This document shows, piece after piece, positions 1-7,835 of a DNA stretch of 64,000 nucleotides (positions within the stretch are counted from its first letter, which is position 1; each line of letters begins with the position of its first letter). Made by a program: the position numbers and the translations under genes. The stretch lies in assembly GCA_017306865.1 (NCBI GenBank), contig JAFKHH010000015.1, positions 186,001 through 250,000 of the forward strand, in the 5' to 3' direction. This DNA comes from Filimonas sp. (lineage in GTDB: Bacteria > Bacteroidota > Bacteroidia > Chitinophagales > Chitinophagaceae). The notes under the pieces are model-generated. The model made no database searches. It saw only the letters and a program-made list of their open reading frames with translations, and was not told where the DNA came from.

Positions 1-1553
1 ATGTTCAAGCCTGTAGCTGGCTTAGAATAAGCGTTTGGTCCGAACTGTATAATGTTTTCGCTGTTTGTCATAATCGGCTCCAACTGGTCTTTCGGCATCT
101 TCATGTAATCCACGATCGTCCAGGCTGGCCCACGCTTAGAAGGAAATTTGTTATCGTACAATTCTTCTGTCAGGTATTCTACGAATGTGTTCAAGCCTTC
201 ATCCATCCATGTCCATTGACGCTCGTCGCTATTCACGATCATAGGGAAGAAGTTGTGACCCACTTCGTGGATAATCACACCCAGCATGCCGTTCTTAGCT
301 GCTTCGCTATAAGTACCGTCTTTTTCAGTACGGCCATAGTTGAAGCAGATCATTGGGTATTCCATACCATTCGCAGCTTCTATACTTTGTGCAACAGGGT
401 ATGGGTAAGGGATGGTAAATTTGGAATAGCTCTTAATAGTGTGCGCTACAGCTTTGGAAGAGAATTTCCTGTACAGGCCATACGCTTCTTTACCATAGAA
501 ACTCATACACATTACTTTCTTGCCCTCTACGTTTGCAGCCAGTGCATCCCAAACGAATTTGCGGGAAGAAGTCCATGCAAAGTCACGCACCATATCCGCC
601 TTGAAGATCCACGTTTTAGTAGCAGTGCTTTTTGTTTTCTCCGCCTGTTTAGCTTCATCTAAAGTAAAGATCTCAACAGGTTCTTTTGTAGAAGCCTGTG
701 CCTGTTGCCAGCGCGCCAGGTGTTTTGCATCCAGCACCTGTGCATAGTTCTGGCACTCACCTGTACCGCCCACTACGTGGTCAGCAGGTACAGTCATTTG
801 TACTTTAAAGTTGCCAAAAGTCAGTGCAAACTCACCACGTCCCGTAAACTGGTGGTTCTGCCAGCCCTGGAAGTCACTGTACACGCAAAGGCGTGGATAC
901 CACTGTGTCATAGTAAACAAGTGGTTGCCATCTTCAGGGAAGTATTCATAACCGCCGCGGCCACCGCCTGCTATACGGTCTGTAATGTTATAGTTCCAGT
1001 CAATGTTGAATACGAAAGTCTGGCCTGGTTTCAATTGAGCAGGCAGCTCTACGCGCATCATTGTTTTGTTCACTGTGTATTTCAGTGCCTTACCTGTTGC
1101 GTCAGTGATCTTAGTGATGTTGTCACCATAACCATTTTCGTTTTTCTGTGCAGCCATCTTATCCAGCGTGCCCGCTTCTATAGAGCCGTTGCGGATAGAC
1201 GAACCGTCCTGGTAATTGGCATTCTTGGTAGAGCTATGCTCATTCTCGTCCAGTTGCAGCCACAGGTAAGTTAATACGTCAGGAGAGTTGTTGTAGTAAG
1301 TAATGGTTTCGCTACCAGTCAGTTTCAGCGCTTTCTCATCCAGCTTACACTTGATGTCGTAGTCAGCACGTTGCTGCCAGTACTTAGGGCCCGGCGCACC
1401 ACTTGCTGTGCGGTACTCATTCGGCGTAGGCAGAATAGTGCCCAGTTGTTCAAACTTGTTACCATGGTTTGAACCCGGGTTGTTCTGAATGTTTTGCGCA
1501 TTGGCGCCAATAGCAGCAGCCAAGACAGAAGTGCACAAAAGCAGTTTTCTCAT
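1..1553 (-). CDS. M1 family zinc metallopeptidase, secreted (C-terminus off the left edge)
   Basis: About 517 residues are visible; the gene continues beyond the window start, so the C-terminal part is missing. It begins with a signal peptide (MRKLLLCTSVLAAAIGANAQ) at position 1553. The M1 zinc signature HEVGH lies at residues 429-433 (bases 255-269), followed after the usual spacing by WMDEGLNTFVEY, whose Glu is the third zinc ligand. A GMEYPM motif about 35 residues earlier corresponds to the exopeptidase GxMEN-type motif. The family removes N-terminal residues from peptides. The N-terminal half, with a beta-sheet domain rich in Trp/Tyr, fits the family. Export points to a periplasmic or outer-surface role. 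The next gene downstream on the same strand side is HupE-like. Identification to family is secure; substrate is unknown. Confidence 0.92.
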   Translation of the reverse strand, partial: MRKLLLCTSVLAAAIGANAQNIQNNPGSNHGNKFEQLGTILPTPNEYRTASGAPGPKYWQQRADYDIKCKLDEKALKLTGSETITYYNNSPDVLTYLWLQLDENEHSSTKNANYQDGSSIRNGSIEAGTLDKMAAQKNENGYGDNITKITDATGKALKYTVNKTMMRVELPAQLKPGQTFVFNIDWNYNITDRIAGGGRGGYEYFPEDGNHLFTMTQWYPRLCVYSDFQGWQNHQFTGRGEFALTFGNFKVQMTVPADHVVGGTGECQNYAQVLDAKHLARWQQAQASTKEPVEIFTLDEAKQAEKTKSTATKTWIFKADMVRDFAWTSSRKFVWDALAANVEGKKVMCMSFYGKEAYGLYRKFSSKAVAHTIKSYSKFTIPYPYPVAQSIEAANGMEYPMICFNYGRTEKDGTYSEAAKNGMLGVIIHEVGHNFFPMIVNSDERQWTWMDEGLNTFVEYLTEELYDNKFPSKRGPAWTIVDYMKMPKDQLEPIMTNSENIIQFGPNAYSKPATGLN

Positions 1554-1590
1554 GATGTGTTATTTAATAAAAAGTTTCTATTCGATACTT

Positions 1591-1669
1591 TGATTTGAGA
1601 TTTGATATTTAAAATTTGAAATGATGTCCTTAGAATAATCTCAAATCATAAATCTCAAATTTCAAATTG
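1591..1669. repeat. Inverted repeat of the TTTGAAATTT family (family B)
   Basis: Left arm about 1591-1622 (gatttgagatttgatattt...) and right arm about 1639-1669 (...aatctcaaatttcaaatt) are near reverse complements. The right arm runs over the stop codon (1662-1664) of the HupE-like gene. The same word set recurs at 12071-12100, 12189-12228, 31400-31515, 35693-35725, 51034-51063 and 56071-56096. Confidence 0.7.
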
Positions 1670-2246
1670 CTTTCAGTCTTTCTATCGCCATCTCCAATGC
1701 TACAGCAGCAATACCTCCACTTACAAACACCAGGAAGTCCCGGCGATTGAAGCGAAGCAAACGAACACATATAAAGGAGATTAGCAATACGATAGCCACG
1801 ATAACCAGTTGGCCTACTTCAAGGCCAAGGTTGAAGGCGAGTAACTGTACAACAATATTATGGTCTCTGCCAAGCATGCTCTTGAGTAAAGTGCTGAAGC
1901 CAAGCCCATGTATTAAGCCAAATATCAATGCAAAAAGGTAGATAACCGGAAGTTTTGCGGTAAAACGAAAATCTTTTACGGTAAGATTGCTCAATGCCGT
2001 TATAATAATGGTAACGGCGATCAAAAATTCTGTCCAGTCCCGCGAAATATGTATAATGTCTAGTGTACTTAATGCGAGCGTGATGGAGTGTCCGATAGTG
2101 AAGGCGGTAACAAGTACGAGTAGTTTTTTCCAATCAGTCCACAAATACCGTAGACATAGCGCTGTTACAAACAGTATATGATCTATGCCATTCAGATCTG
2201 TGATATGTTCAATACCTGTAGGGAAAAAAATACCAAAATCACTCAT
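1662..2246 (-). CDS. HupE/UreJ-like integral membrane protein
   Basis: This is a 194-residue protein made almost entirely of hydrophobic helices (about six), consistent with an inner-membrane protein. Histidine-bearing motifs GIDHIL (near residue 21), IGHSITL (near 51) and GLIHGLGFS (near 113) match the HupE/UreJ_2 family, proposed to be nickel or metal permease-like proteins. No hydrogenase or urease genes are nearby, so a nickel role is not supported here. In Bacteroidota this family commonly sits beside a secreted M1 peptidase and a DUF6702 protein, as here (established from family knowledge, not verified). It is divergent from the DUF6702-like gene with a 138-bp gap. Confidence 0.85.
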   Translation of the reverse strand: MSDFGIFFPTGIEHITDLNGIDHILFVTALCLRYLWTDWKKLLVLVTAFTIGHSITLALSTLDIIHISRDWTEFLIAVTIIITALSNLTVKDFRFTAKLPVIYLFALIFGLIHGLGFSTLLKSMLGRDHNIVVQLLAFNLGLEVGQLVIVAIVLLISFICVRLLRFNRRDFLVFVSGGIAAVALEMAIERLKAI

Positions 2247-2384
2247 GCTGTTCTCATGCTTTACTGATCAGTGACAACTGTTTAAGATCCGTTAACAATT
2301 GGGCTGATACTGAAAAGTTTTACAATTGAGGTTAAAGTTGGCAATATAATTAAGACTTTTGTGGCCACAAAATAATATACGCAG

Positions 2385-2873
2385 ATGGCAAACGTACTGG
2401 TACAGCTATTAATGATGAGTTGGTTGAGTGTGGCACATCCCTTTTATGTGTCTATGACGGACATTAATCACAACACCGGCACGAAAGAACTAGAGGTAAG
2501 CGTACGCATCTTTACTGATGACCTGGAAGCGACACTGCGCAAAACATTTGGCGGTAAAATGGATGTGCTGCATCCGCAGGATAAGAACAAAATGAACCAG
2601 ATGATCACTACGTATATTCAAAGCCATCTGCAACTGCAGGTAGATGGTAAACCTGTGCAACTGTCTTTTGTTGGGTATGAACAGCAGGAGGAAAGCATCT
2701 GGACGTATATGGAAGTGAAGAACGTAGCCAGTGTAAAAAAGCTGTCGCTCAAAAATAATTTACTGCACGACTACAATACGAACCAGATAAACATGATGCA
2801 CGTAAAAGCAAACGGCAAGGAACAAAGCTATAAGCTGGACTATCCGAATACGGATGTGACGTTTACATGGTGA
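2385..2873 (+). CDS. DUF6702-like secreted protein
   Basis: This 162-residue protein has a hydrophobic N-terminus ending in SVA, followed by HPFYVSMTDINHN, a start typical of DUF6702 proteins that accompany HupE/UreJ and M1 peptidase genes in Bacteroidota. The rest is a predicted beta-rich domain with VRIFTDDLEATLRKTFG and a C-terminal YPNTDVTFTW. No catalytic motif is visible. Function is unknown; the neighbourhood suggests a periplasmic partner of the HupE-like protein. The family assignment rests on recalled sequence style and context, so it should be confirmed by a profile search. Confidence 0.75.
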   Translation: MANVLVQLLMMSWLSVAHPFYVSMTDINHNTGTKELEVSVRIFTDDLEATLRKTFGGKMDVLHPQDKNKMNQMITTYIQSHLQLQVDGKPVQLSFVGYEQQEESIWTYMEVKNVASVKKLSLKNNLLHDYNTNQINMMHVKANGKEQSYKLDYPNTDVTFTW

Positions 2874-3106
2874 GGTGGTGAGGTGTGAATGGTGAAAATT
2901 TCAGGACTTATTGCTAAATGGTTACATTGTTTAATTGTTGTTTGAAGAAGCAATTAAGCAATGCGGTTAAAAGATATTCTATATCTTACTTAAAAGATAA
3001 ATGACATCACGCTCTTGCAGATATGGAATATTTGGTGATTAAGTCAATTGCCAGGAAGTCATCAATTATGCATTTAATAGGCTACTCACAACTGACCACT
3101 GACCAC
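2874..3106. repeat. Intergenic repeat block (families A and C)
   Basis: There is no gene here. A family-A hairpin spans 2911-2967 (aaatggttacattgtttaa against caattaagcaatgcggtt). Family-C words (gtgagtggtgaggtgtg; ctcacaactgaccactgacc) lie at 2874-2890 and 3083-3113. The latter runs to the 3' end of the methyltransferase gene. Confidence 0.6.
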
Positions 3107-3697
3107 TCACTTTTGCATTATCACAAACAACTCAAACCCGGCCCTTGGTGCAATAGAGTTGTAACATGGCTCCATGGTAGTGAGTTTGAAAAGAGGAGAG
3201 AAGAGATGTATATATTCTTCTTTGTTACCACCAAAAGGCGGCTCGCTTTTACCTTCAAATTCACGATTGAATAATACCCCAACCAGTTTGCCACCGGGCT
3301 TTAAGAGTTCATGCACTTTGTGTACATAATCTTTTCGCAGGCTTGGGTCTAATGCACAGAAAAATGTTTGCTCAACGATCAGGTCATATTCACCTTTCAG
3401 CTCAAAGAAATCTTCATTAATGATCCTGATCTTTCCTTCATAAGCAACGCCCAATTGCTCCCATAGTTTGTCGATCAGTTTGTCTGAAATATCAATTAAT
3501 GTGACATCGCTAAAACCTTTGTTTAGTAAGTAATGCGCCTCATACGCATTGCCACAGCCGGGTATAAGAATGGCAGCCTCTTTATTAGTAAGCTGGTCAA
3601 AATATTCCTGTAACGGCGGCGATACCTTGCCCATGTCCCAGTGTGTATCTGCGCTGTCATAGCGTTTGTTCCAATATTCTGCGTCGAAGTGGCTCAT
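3107..3697 (-). CDS. TPMT-family SAM-dependent methyltransferase
   Basis: This is a 196-residue class I methyltransferase. The N-terminus MSHFDAEYWNKRYDSADTHW, with WDMGKVSPPLQEYF following, is typical of the thiopurine S-methyltransferase (TPMT)-like family. The SAM-binding glycine motif is LIPGCGNAYEAHYL (residues about 43-56), followed by an acidic loop (VTLIDIS). DLIVEQTFFCALDPSLR matches the region after motif II in this family. It is a cytosolic enzyme that probably methylates a thiol, selenium, tellurium or halide acceptor; the acceptor cannot be read from the sequence. The gene is monocistronic and convergent with the DUF6702-like gene. Confidence 0.85.
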   Translation of the reverse strand: MSHFDAEYWNKRYDSADTHWDMGKVSPPLQEYFDQLTNKEAAILIPGCGNAYEAHYLLNKGFSDVTLIDISDKLIDKLWEQLGVAYEGKIRIINEDFFELKGEYDLIVEQTFFCALDPSLRKDYVHKVHELLKPGGKLVGVLFNREFEGKSEPPFGGNKEEYIHLFSPLFKLTTMEPCYNSIAPRAGFELFVIMQK

Positions 3698-3971
3698 GGT
3701 GTTATTGTTTCAGAAGTTTACAAGTTTCAAGGTTTCATGGTTTGGGAGATTGAAGCTACGATAATGAGCTATAAAATCGGAAAAGGAGCAGTAAATGAGA
3801 TTCCAATATTGCTGGTAAATGATAGATCATATATCAATAGTAGCTTTGTTGGTTCAAGTCAATTAAGTGATTATCAGTAGATAATTTCGGAAAATAAAAA
3901 ATGGAATAAAATCATATATTTGGTTTAGTGCCGATGATTTTATCTGTCAATCCGGAAAATACCTAAACAAA

Positions 3972-4970
3972 ATGTTACAAATTTCTTACTACACTGGTTG
4001 CAGAAAATGTTTAAAAACTGAGGGCATCCGCTCATTTTATATGGTTGATGGAGCTAGTTTAAGCGATTATAAGAAGCAAGCTGAGTACCAAGTTATGCGA
4101 CAGATAGAGAATTGGCGAAAAGAGGATGGGCACCTTTGCCCTCTTTGTGGTTCTCCAAATGTTGAGCTTACAGATATTCAGGTTGATAATTATCCTCTTT
4201 ATAACTACGAAAATTTAGTTGCAAGAAATAGGATTACTAATGAAGAAATGTTTATGTTAAACATTGACAAGAGAGAATATGGATTAGATGTCAATGATGG
4301 TGGCAAAAATTATCCTGATATGGATTTTATTAATGATTGCTTTCTAAAACTTGTCGAGACTGTTTCTCAAATATCTAACGACAAATTCGTTCCACATAAA
4401 AGAGGTAGTTTTTTCATTTGCTTCACGGGAAATTATAATCTTGAGACAGGAAAGTTTAATGTTACAATTGAAAGATTTCGATTTCATGGAGTTACAAAGA
4501 CTGATATTGCCAATGGTGTGAACAAAATGCTTTTGCGATATGGTATATCAGATTTTTCAATGATAATCGAAAGTGAAACATCTTCAGAAACTAATTTAGA
4601 ACTGGATTTTATATGGAAATCATCCGACCATTTGAGGTTTGAAAATGGCAAACATGTTTCAGGTCCTCATGGAGGTGCAAGAAGGGCAGTTAGAGTTGAA
4701 CCTAACAGTGGTGGACAAGGCGTAATTGTAACACTATACAACCTTGACGGGAATCATCCTGTTTGGCAAAATAATATTCAAATGGCACCCAAACAGATGG
4801 ACGTGATACAGCAAACAAATAACAAAATAGTTTTGCGAGGTTACGGACATGACGACATGGGAGGTTCATTTGCCGACTATGGGTTGACAATTTTTCATAA
4901 CGACGGAAATATTGAAAAATGCGTATTGCATATGCATGATCGGGGCGTTGATATAGAATATTTATGTTGA
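3972..4970 (+). CDS. Unrecognised protein with N-terminal CxxC...CxxC (zinc-ribbon-like)
   Basis: I do not recognise this 332-residue protein. It has two cysteine pairs, C10-x-x-C13 and C56-PL-C59, spaced as a zinc-ribbon-like knuckle. The C-terminal half contains FENGKHVSGPHGGARRAVRV and ends with HMHDRGVDIEYLC. There is no signal peptide or membrane segment, so it is probably cytosolic. Base composition is visibly more AT-rich than the flanking genes, as is the next gene at 5165, suggesting the two were acquired together. No antitoxin, phage or transposon genes accompany them. Confidence 0.6.
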   Translation: MLQISYYTGCRKCLKTEGIRSFYMVDGASLSDYKKQAEYQVMRQIENWRKEDGHLCPLCGSPNVELTDIQVDNYPLYNYENLVARNRITNEEMFMLNIDKREYGLDVNDGGKNYPDMDFINDCFLKLVETVSQISNDKFVPHKRGSFFICFTGNYNLETGKFNVTIERFRFHGVTKTDIANGVNKMLLRYGISDFSMIIESETSSETNLELDFIWKSSDHLRFENGKHVSGPHGGARRAVRVEPNSGGQGVIVTLYNLDGNHPVWQNNIQMAPKQMDVIQQTNNKIVLRGYGHDDMGGSFADYGLTIFHNDGNIEKCVLHMHDRGVDIEYLC

Positions 4971-4991
4971 ATGAATAACAGCATTTTTCCT

Positions 4992-5038
4992 CACAATGTC
5001 TCTTACTCTTAGCTTTGTGTGCTGGCAAGGACATTGTG
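4992..5038 (+). terminator. Possible terminator hairpin
   Basis: CACAATGTC (4992-5000) pairs perfectly with GACATTGTG (5030-5038) across a 29-nt loop shortly after the stop of the 3972 gene. No clear T-run follows, so a terminator role is weak. Confidence 0.25.
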
Positions 5039-5164
5039 TAAATAGCTTAGAGGCTATAAACCTAAACTGCTGCCACAATGTTCCTCTCTTCGCACATTCC
5101 CACGCGGAGGAGACGATGCGGAGAGAAATCTTTATAACAATTAATAACCCTAATCAAATAAATC

Positions 5165-5686
5165 ATGAATCATAGCAATTTAGTTCAGTTAATCGAAAAT
5201 TTTGCAGCACGTTCTCAGTCAAGAGAAACTTTCGACTTAATGAAAACGTTTCAAAGCCTATCCGCTGATCAATTTAAAAGAAATGAGGCACTTAAACTTT
5301 TACAGGAGGGAATCGACATCTATCAACAGACCGATGATTATTCTAAAGCAATTGGAAAAATTGATCTATCGCTCAGACTTTTTCCATCAGCAAGCGGCTA
5401 TTTTAATAGAGGTGTCATTAATTGGTGTGAGCATAAGTATTATGAATGCTTTAAAGACCAATGTGCTACCCTGATTTTTTCAGCAGATGAGTATCCTCTA
5501 TCATATTTTTATTTGGCACACTCATTATATAATGTGGCAGGAGATACAGAAAAAACTTCTTTGAAAGCTGAGCAAATAATTCTTGACTTCATTATTGAAA
5601 ATTTAAAGGAAGGACAGCGAAGAGGAGATGAAAATGCACATAAAATGATTCATCATGTCATTCAGCATAGGGATGAATTAATCTAA
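5165..5686 (+). CDS. Unrecognised cytosolic protein, TPR-like helical repeats
   Basis: This 173-residue, helix-rich protein has no signal peptide. The stretch from about residue 50 to 125 (YQQTDDYSKAIGKIDLSLRL, SGYFNRGVINWCEHKYYEC, YPLSYFYLAHSLYNV) has the size and aromatic/alanine spacing of two to three tetratricopeptide repeats, suggesting a protein-interaction role. It is AT-rich like the gene at 3972 and in the same orientation, with a 194-bp gap. It may be part of the same acquired islet. Function unknown. Confidence 0.55.
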   Translation: MNHSNLVQLIENFAARSQSRETFDLMKTFQSLSADQFKRNEALKLLQEGIDIYQQTDDYSKAIGKIDLSLRLFPSASGYFNRGVINWCEHKYYECFKDQCATLIFSADEYPLSYFYLAHSLYNVAGDTEKTSLKAEQIILDFIIENLKEGQRRGDENAHKMIHHVIQHRDELI

Positions 5687-5785
5687 CAGTTTTCAGAAAG
5701 ATTTAAATACGTCTATCCTTCTAAATGTTTATTATTAATACCCATGTAAATATTTTGCTTCATATAAATAAATGCACACCTGATT

Positions 5786-5905
5786 ATCAGTCAATTTTTT
5801 TATACAAATAGCCACCACTTCATAACTATTATTAGAATATCGTGCATTTGTGGTTATGAACAATTGAGAAAATATCAAGCTTATACTCGTGGATATCTTT
5901 GTAAA
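5786..5905 (-). pseudogene. Decayed 3' fragment of a PF05426-type lyase gene
   Basis: The minus strand reads TTNARYSNNSYEVVAICIKK, aligning without gaps to TANAQYPDNGYEAAAIRIKK near the C-terminus of the intact lyase-family gene at 6038-7228. Immediately upstream, in a different frame, it reads YKDIHEYKLD, matching YKQIHEYKPD of the same gene. The remnant therefore carries a frameshift and lacks everything N-terminal. It lies about 130 bp downstream of the intact copy and in the same orientation, so it is probably the tail of a former tandem paralogue. The open frame around it (5735-5971) has no function of its own. Confidence 0.75.
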
Positions 5906-6037
5906 TTTCACCGCATTCTTGTAAATACGTGATAAAAACAGCTCGCAAAAAACACTAAAACCGTCCAACAAAATTTCCGCGCATTCCGTGTTTTCTGCGA
6001 GCCAAATATCTCTCTCCGCCCTCTGCGGTGAGAACTT

Positions 6038-7228
6038 TTACATCGCCGACATCAAATTAGTGATCGGGTCACCACTTGGTTTTTTAATGCGGATAGCCGC
6101 TGCCTCATAACCATTATCCGGGTATTGCGCATTTGCGGTCATCAGCAGGAAATAAATGCCATCAGGTTTGTATTCGTGGATCTGTTTGTATTCCCATTTC
6201 TTTTCGCCCACAGCATACGGCCACAGCCAATCCAGCGCCAGCTTAATGCCCCTGCCATCTGTTGTTTTATAGTTCCAGATATCTACACCCGCTTTTTGTG
6301 CAAGCGTGGCAACCTTAAACCAGGCATCTATATTGAATGTGCTATAACCCAGGGCTGTTGTACGTTCCAGTTCCAACGGTTGTTTACCGTCTTTTTCTAT
6401 TTGCACCGGTATGCGCAGCAAAGATTTTTGTGCATACTCCTTCGCAAAGTCCTTTTTACCTAAGAAAAGAGAAAAAGTAAGCATCTGCATGTCATACCAC
6501 GTGCCGTGGTTGTTTAGTGCATTGTGTTCGTCATTGCCGTTTTTGCTTGTCAGCATCCAGTTGCGGTAGTCTTCAAACCAGTTACGCAATTGCTGGTCAA
6601 TAGCCGGTGTTAATGCAGCAGAGCCTTCCAGCAGCACAATGGCATCTGTAAGAGAAGTGAGCGATACAGTTTCGATAATACCAATACCTCGTCCATCGTT
6701 CACGCCCGGAACTGCCTGCGCATAGTTCAGGTTAGGATTCATACGGGTAGCTTTATCTATAAACCAGAATTGTAATAGTTGTGTACCCTTAACGGCATAT
6801 TTTTCATCGCCGGTAAAATAGTAGGCGAGTGAGAGATAGCGACATGCACGTTCTATTGTGCCCATGTTGGATTTATCTGTGATCTTGTTGATCTCTGGAT
6901 TACGCTCGCCATCCTTCCTGATGTATGGTTTGCCATCGGGTTTGGTCGGATCGGGCCAGAAATAAGGTGCCATACTCATATAGTCATGCTTATCGCCACT
7001 AGGTGGGGTGAAGCTTTTTTCAAGGATAGACTTGGGAACTAAGGTGAGTAACTTGTTGCTTTCTTCAACGATGGGCTTTACAAGTGCGACAACGTCACCA
7101 TCGCGTTTCTGATACAGGGCTTTGGCTTTACTTAGCCTGGCACTGTCCAGTAGCAATGTACTTTTTTCCTGTGCGGACAAAGAAAAGGCAAACAATAAGG
7201 CGGCAATCAATAAAGGCATTTTTTTCAT
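6038..7228 (-). CDS. Alginate_lyase-domain (PF05426) secreted polysaccharide lyase
   Basis: This 396-residue protein starts at 7228 with signal peptide MKKMPLLIAALLFAFSLSAQ; an upstream in-frame ATG at 7294 would precede the signal peptide and is not chosen. It has APYFWPDPTKPDGKPYIRKD, MNPNLNYAQAVPG and HNALNNHGTWYDMQ, the last carrying the Asn-His pair used in the active site of the PL5/PL38-like alpha-toroid lyases. Such enzymes cleave uronate polymers (alginate, glucuronan) by beta-elimination. The intact paralogue in the PUL (49779) shares these motifs. It stands alone, with a decayed paralogous tail downstream. Exact PL family and substrate are undetermined. Confidence 0.85.
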   Translation of the reverse strand: MKKMPLLIAALLFAFSLSAQEKSTLLLDSARLSKAKALYQKRDGDVVALVKPIVEESNKLLTLVPKSILEKSFTPPSGDKHDYMSMAPYFWPDPTKPDGKPYIRKDGERNPEINKITDKSNMGTIERACRYLSLAYYFTGDEKYAVKGTQLLQFWFIDKATRMNPNLNYAQAVPGVNDGRGIGIIETVSLTSLTDAIVLLEGSAALTPAIDQQLRNWFEDYRNWMLTSKNGNDEHNALNNHGTWYDMQMLTFSLFLGKKDFAKEYAQKSLLRIPVQIEKDGKQPLELERTTALGYSTFNIDAWFKVATLAQKAGVDIWNYKTTDGRGIKLALDWLWPYAVGEKKWEYKQIHEYKPDGIYFLLMTANAQYPDNGYEAAAIRIKKPSGDPITNLMSAM

Positions 7229-7324
7229 AAAACAAATCGTTGTTTGACTATAGAACCTGTAAGCTACAAATCGTTTAATGAATAAAATGCGCAACAGGTA
7301 AATATAACGTTTGACTTTAGGTAA

Positions 7325-7362
7325 AATAAAAAACTACCGCAACGTGTTACCGGAGCGGTAGT
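7325..7362 (-). terminator. Terminator-like hairpin in the leader side of the lyase gene
   Basis: Read on the minus strand, an 8-bp perfect stem (ACTACCGC ... GCGGTAGT, 14-nt loop) is followed by TTTTTATTTT, the form of an intrinsic terminator. There is no minus-strand gene to its right. It lies about 100 bp upstream of the lyase start, so it could be an attenuator or end a short untranslated RNA. Confidence 0.4.
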
Positions 7363-7804
7363 AAATGGGTTTGACGAAATCTGTTTTTATGGAGGGTTTG
7401 TAAAGTCTCAAGTGCAAACAGGGGCGAGGGTTGCCTATATTTTGAATGGTTGCGCTGAATTGATAGTGCAAGTAACATCGTTTTTTGATCACAAAACACA
7501 TGATGATTTTCTTTTAAGCATGTATTAATGGCTGTTTAATAAACCACAGTGGGATTAAGGCGTTTTAAATATCGAACAAGGAACAAGGAATGTCGAATAA
7601 TGCTCAACGTTCAATGTTCAATTTCCATTGGGCGTTGAGCATTTTCTTCCTATCAAGAGAGGCAGTTGCGGTGCAATCGTGCCTTTCATTGCCGTTCACT
7701 TTAGTGAACGATGGAATTTTTTTGGAAAAGGCATATTATTTCATGAAATTTGAAATAGTTGCATAGCGCAACTAATGGATGTTAGTTTGTATTGGTTCAA
7801 TCAT

Positions 7805-7812
7805 TATTTTTG
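7805..7812 (+). promoter_or_regulatory. Bacteroidota -7 box for the acyl-CoA dehydrogenase gene
   Basis: TATTTTTG matches the TAnnTTTG consensus and lies 24 bp before the ATG at 7836. The -33 element is weak: TTAG at 7782-7785 has the right 19-nt spacing, TTTG at 7786-7789 does not. Confidence 0.45.
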
Positions 7813-7835
7813 CGAAGCCAAAAAAATAATACAGC

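Larger units (their letters stand above)
7229..7835. other. 607-bp intergenic region with several palindromes
   Basis: No gene is seen. It holds, in order: TATAACGTTTGAC (7303-7315), resembling motifs upstream of the PUL; a hairpin ACTACCGC/GCGGTAGT (7333-7340/7355-7362); a hairpin TGCTCAACG/CGTTGAGCA (7601-7609/7633-7641) followed by TTTTCTT; and the palindrome CGTTCACTttAGTGAACG (7693-7710). The remainder is AT-rich leader sequence of the acyl-CoA dehydrogenase gene. Confidence 0.6.

Noticed and set aside
216-1274. Long plus-strand open frames (148 and 189 codons) under the M1 peptidase
   Set aside because: They are antisense to a gene with a zinc motif and signal peptide, contain many Cys/His/Phe runs typical of reverse-frame translations, and have no recognisable domain.
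3764-3880. 38-codon frame beginning MSYKIGKGAVNEIP
   Set aside because: Codon texture is plausible and it lies in a gap, but it is short, lacks a promoter, and nothing else supports it. Possibly a gene remnant.
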